From Ifrita kowaldi (lineage: Eukaryota > Chordata > Aves > Passeriformes > Cinclosomatidae), in the NCBI GenBank assembly GCA_013398055.1, contig VZRS01009476.1, positions 34,776 through 98,775 on the forward strand: 64,000 nucleotides of DNA. Direction: 5' to 3'. The notes beneath the pieces are model-generated. The model ran no database searches. It had not been told where the DNA came from and worked only from the letters and a program-made list of their open reading frames with translations. Positions 59,933-64,000 of the stretch are shown here, piece after piece. A program made the translations under genes and the position numbers. The stretch's first letter is position 1; every line of letters starts with the position of its first letter.

Positions 59933-62900
59933 GTTTGATAGCTGGATAAAAGTCTAGGACTGAGGAATTCGGGATTTAGATTGAACCCAAAAGAGCTGCT
60001 GGCTAAAAATGACAGAATTTGCAGGTTTGTGTTATTTTTCCCTAAATTTGAATGTTCTGGTGAGTGACAAACTCTGATGTGTTTGAACAAAGCCAGCAAA
60101 GCGAAACCTGCAAAGAGCTGGGCTCTGCTTCAAGTCCAACTTCTTGTTATTGCTGTCACTACTAGATTTAATTCTACTGGTTATTATTTATAACAGATTA
60201 ATGAGAAATTAAAAGCAGTTCTTATTAGTATTTACCCTTTCAGATAAATATTTAATAAATGTTCTCTGTAGTGACACTTCCTCTCCTCAGAACAGCACAG
60301 CTCCGGACAAACAACAACAACAGCCACAGAATCTCCTCTCTCTCCTGTTCTGATCCACACAATTCCTCACACCTTTCCCTCATATTCAATAATGGAAGAA
60401 AACAGAATTTCCTGCTCTGCATATCCAACCTCTCCAATTACTCTTTGCTGTCCAGCATTCCCATCCATATGCCAGTGCAGGGATGCTGGGAAGGGCATTT
60501 TGTTGTTTTCCATCCAGGCAGCTCCTGCTTCCTCCACAAGTTTCCATCTGATTCCTTTCACTAAATCCCTCTCCCCATTGAACTCCTGTCCCACTCAGAT
60601 CTCCCTTTCCCATTTTTCCACCACCTCTGGCTCTGTTCAGAGCTCTGAGCCATGATCAGCCTGGAGAAAATGCTTTTCCAGGCTCTGCTATCCCATCTCT
60701 ACCTTAGAACAGGAAATATTTCCATGCCACCTCTGCTTGTTACAATCCTTAATGGATCTCATCAGTTCTGCCCTCTACCCTTAATAACCAGAAACATTTT
60801 GGAGTGAAAATGGAGATATCCCATCCTTTGGACAGCCTAATCCCTTCCCACAGATCTTTCCAAGCAATAAAAACAAAGTTTGCCTGACTTTGAGAACTTC
60901 CCCGCAGCACAAAAGCCTTTTCCAAGGGTTTTAATTGAAGCCAAGCACCTATTTAGGTTACGACGTCCTATATTTAACTTGAATGGAATCATTTCTTTTC
61001 TTGTATTTAACCTTTGATCAGCTGCCTACCTTTGAACTCTGGATATCGACCCCCTCCTTGTTATCCTTGTCCCACTTCTCCTGTAGCTCTTGCATAACCT
61101 CAGAAATCAAAATCAAATTCTCTCTTTGCTGAAATAACTTTTATTTTTCTTTCTTCACAGGCATGGCTTCACTTTGTTCTTTTGTTTCTTAATGTAACCA
61201 CCATGGAGATCTGGAATACAATAACAAAGATGTTTGTACAGTTTTAAATAAAATTCAGCACAGGGGGAGTGTGTGGTTGCACAAACAATGATAATTAAAG
61301 AAAACACAGCATAAATTAAAAAATAACATGTTAAAAATCCTGTCGTGGTCTGAACTTTCCTCTTTTTTTTTTTAATATAATTTAGAATGTTCTGAACTGT
61401 GTCATCACCTCCTTTCAGGTTCTTGTATTCAATGATTTCTTGCTTCAGAGTGATGCAGGTAAAAATCTTCCTTATTAATATTTGTTTCCAAATAGATTCC
61501 AAAGAGAGAAGCGAATTTCTGCATTCAGAGAACACAGACAAACAAACTCTCATCAATCCCCTCATCCCCAAATAGTTTCAAACTGCCCAGACCCAAGTGA
61601 TTTATAAATCCTGTGGCACTCGCAGGCTTGGGGCACATCCAAAGGTGGTTTTGTCCCTTTTTTTCCTTTTTCTTTGAAAATATCCTTTCATCGCACATCC
61701 CACCCCACTTCTTCCACTGTCATATCCCAGATGGAAAGTAAACACTTTCTTACCTGGGGACACAGAGAGCAATAAATCAGAGCTGGTTTTAGTGAGACCA
61801 GCTCAAAGCAGATCCCACACTGAGCAGCAGCAGCACCTCTGCATTTCCTCAGCATTTTCTGGACCTGGATTTTCCTGCAGGGTTTATGCCCGGCAGGTCA
61901 TCACTGAAATCTCTGCAATCACATGGATAAAGCTACCAGAAGAGAATTCCCACGTCTTTTCCAGCCAGATTATTCTGACTGTTTCTCAGAGTTTGCTGTT
62001 TCTCCTCTGTACGCTGTTCAGCCCAACATTCCCACTCCTGGCCATAACTTAATCCTTTTTTGTGCTGACTTCCCACAAGCTGAAAGTTTGGCTATTTCTT
62101 CACACATTTTTATGTTTTTCTGCCTTTCAAGAAGTGAGTGTTGCCACCAGGCTGTCACTGGCAGTGTCCCCTGCACAACCAGAGCCTTTCCAAATCCCTT
62201 CTGACTCCAGATATTCCATGATTTAAACACTCAGCACCTAGAAAATAGAACCTTTCGTTAATATCTTATGAGAAGAATTTTGGGTCAGGCTTTTTGCCTC
62301 TCACAACACCTCTTAATGCACTTCTTATGGAGTCTTCCATTAGAGCTCTGCAGAGGTAATTCAGATTTTCCTTTCATTCGGTATTTCCTCACCAGGGAAT
62401 AACAAAAGCTGGAATTCTCCACCTCCTGCAAGATAATTCCTGGGAGATTTTTGTATTTATTGCTTCTAGATGTCAGACAGGGAATTCACTTCCCACCATG
62501 CCATAAAGCTGATTTATGAGAATACAAATGCATAAATGGGTCAAAATGAAATGATTTTTTTCTTTAAATAAAGCTTTGAAAATAACGACAACGCAGTGAA
62601 AATGTCAAATTTCAAGTTATATATTTCCAACACCCAAAGTTCCATGTTGGGGAATGAATCAGAACATTTTTTGTTGTTATTCTGGTGTAGGAACAGCACC
62701 GAAGAGAGGAAATACTTTCAGCTGCTGGAAATGTGGCTTTCACACTCATCTATAGCATCAACCTATAGAGGATGTGTTTGTTATGATAAATATTTACACA
62801 TGCAGACTCCCATTTCCACATCCTGCAGAACTGATTATGTCAAAGGAAAATATTTGGTTCCTTGACAAAAAGTCCCACTTTTCATTTTTCTTTCCTTTTT

Positions 62901-63499
62901 TTTCTTTTCCTCATTTCTTTTCTTTTTATATTAAAAAAAAAATACAGGCTGTACATTATATAAAATACAATATATTGTAATATTACTTCCTGCATCCTTG
63001 AAGAATATAATTTTCATACTATGGAGACTCTGTAAAAAGTCACCATGTCCAGAGATTGTTTTTATTCACATTTGTTTTTAGGATATTTATGTTTCATCTA
63101 CATGCCCTGTATTCACACATTTTCACCTGTGTAGAATTATAAGCAGTCTGCTTCCTTCATTTTTTTGAGATACCTTTAAATAATAATGAAAATCCATTAA
63201 TAACATGTAAATCCACATGTAAAAATAAAATAAATAAGTAGCACACCTGTAGCAGCAAGGTGAAAATGTTACATTCTGAATATTCAGGTAATTATCTTCA
63301 AGAATGAGGACAAAATAAATACTCAGTTTTCCTGGAGCATGATACTTCATAATTTTCTTGAATATAAAAAAAAAACCAAACCCTTAAAACCTTCAGTTGT
63401 TTTCAGTATCCTGTGAAAGTAAAAGTGTGGTAGCTGTGGAATTATCACAAAATGAGTATGAGAACATCTTCAGGTGCTCACCAGAGGTAGCACTGAGTA

Positions 63500-63521
63500 T
63501 CTGCTGCTGCTGCTGCTGCAA
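63500..63521. repeat. Short CTG repeat
   Basis: Six to seven CTG/TGC units near the right end of the window; no coding context was identified. Confidence 0.8.
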
Positions 63522-63814
63522 ATGTGATTGTGCTGCAGCAAATCCACAGAATCTTCCACCCAAACAGCAGCAGGAAATGTTTTACATGGAGAGACAAAGC
63601 CACGTCGGTCCCTCAGCCCCTTCCCCGCAAGGATCACACTCCTGTTCGTGTTTGCTTTATAGGCGCCTTATCAATATTTAATTTGAACAGGCCCATGGAA
63701 CACAACGAGCCCTGAGCACAAGGTGACCCAGGGGTTTCACTTGCAGGGACAATTAAAGGGTTTATTGCCATCCCACTGAAGAGCAGGGCAGGAAAACGTG
63801 GAATTGCAGACTTG

Positions 63815-64000
63815 GTAATGTGGGAAAAGACTTTTAAAATCACCGAGTCCAACCCTGACCCGGCACCACGACCACGCTCCCACTGAACCACATCCTCCGG
63901 TGCCACATCCACACATCTTCTAAACAATCCCAGGGATGGGCACTGAGCAGCTCCAGAGACTCCACCACAGCCCCGAGCAGCCCCTCCCAGTGCTTTACAA
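63815..64000 (-). mobile_element. CR1-type LINE fragment at right edge
   Basis: Antisense fragment of a more diverged CR1 subfamily: AAAATCACCGAGTCCAACCC, then GTGCCACATCCACACATC and GGGATGGGCACTGAGCAGCT. It appears to continue beyond the window. Confidence 0.65.

Larger units (their letters stand above)
56780..63814. other. 3' flank of SI, no supported gene
   Basis: It contains the 73-base tandem repeat, a pyrimidine tract, one CR1 tail (59806) and AT-rich sequence. Several open frames of 60-140 codons occur on both strands, but none has a recognised domain or convincing exon structure. Confidence 0.5.

Overview
The window is vertebrate nuclear DNA, almost certainly avian and probably passerine-like. 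The evidence is several antisense tails of CR1 (the bird LINE), a GC-rich solo LTR of an avian ERV type, long AT-rich introns with GT-AG splice sites, and one large intestinal gene. It is a draft assembly: there is a 304-base gap at 10703-11006 and two single-base Ns (2138 and 36462), each lying exactly between two near-identical direct copies.

The dominant feature is a complete plus-strand gene for sucrase-isomaltase (SI), the brush-border disaccharidase. I could trace 47 coding exons (13402-56511), all with GT-AG boundaries and compatible phases. They total 5427 coding nt, 1808 codons plus stop, counting exon 26 once. With a likely non-coding first exon at about 12002-12042 this gives 48 exons, as I recall for human SI. 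The protein has a short cytosolic tail, a signal anchor, a P-type trefoil, the isomaltase GH31 unit, a second trefoil, and the sucrase GH31 unit ending at a Trp-Ser terminus. Exon sizes of the two halves mirror each other, the footprint of the ancient internal duplication. A plausible promoter with HNF1-, CDX2- and GATA-like sites and an inverted CCAAT box lies at about 11770-12000. A poly(A) signal is at 56750.

Upstream (1 to about 3500) is a decayed partial copy of the 3' half of SI. It has pieces matching SI intron 37, exons 39 and 40 (broken by a lost donor and a 10-base deletion), intron 40 and intron 47. Part of it is almost identical to SI intron 40 while its flanks have diverged, which points to gene conversion. 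From about 3500 to 11700 I recognise no gene, only simple repeats, the gapped ATGG array and one unusually long unexplained ORF.

SI exon 26 with its flanking introns appears twice (34615-36461 and 36463-38315) around a single N. The best reading is an assembly or haplotype duplication rather than a real exon duplication. The 3' flank (56780-64000) holds CR1 tails and low-complexity tracts but no gene I can support.
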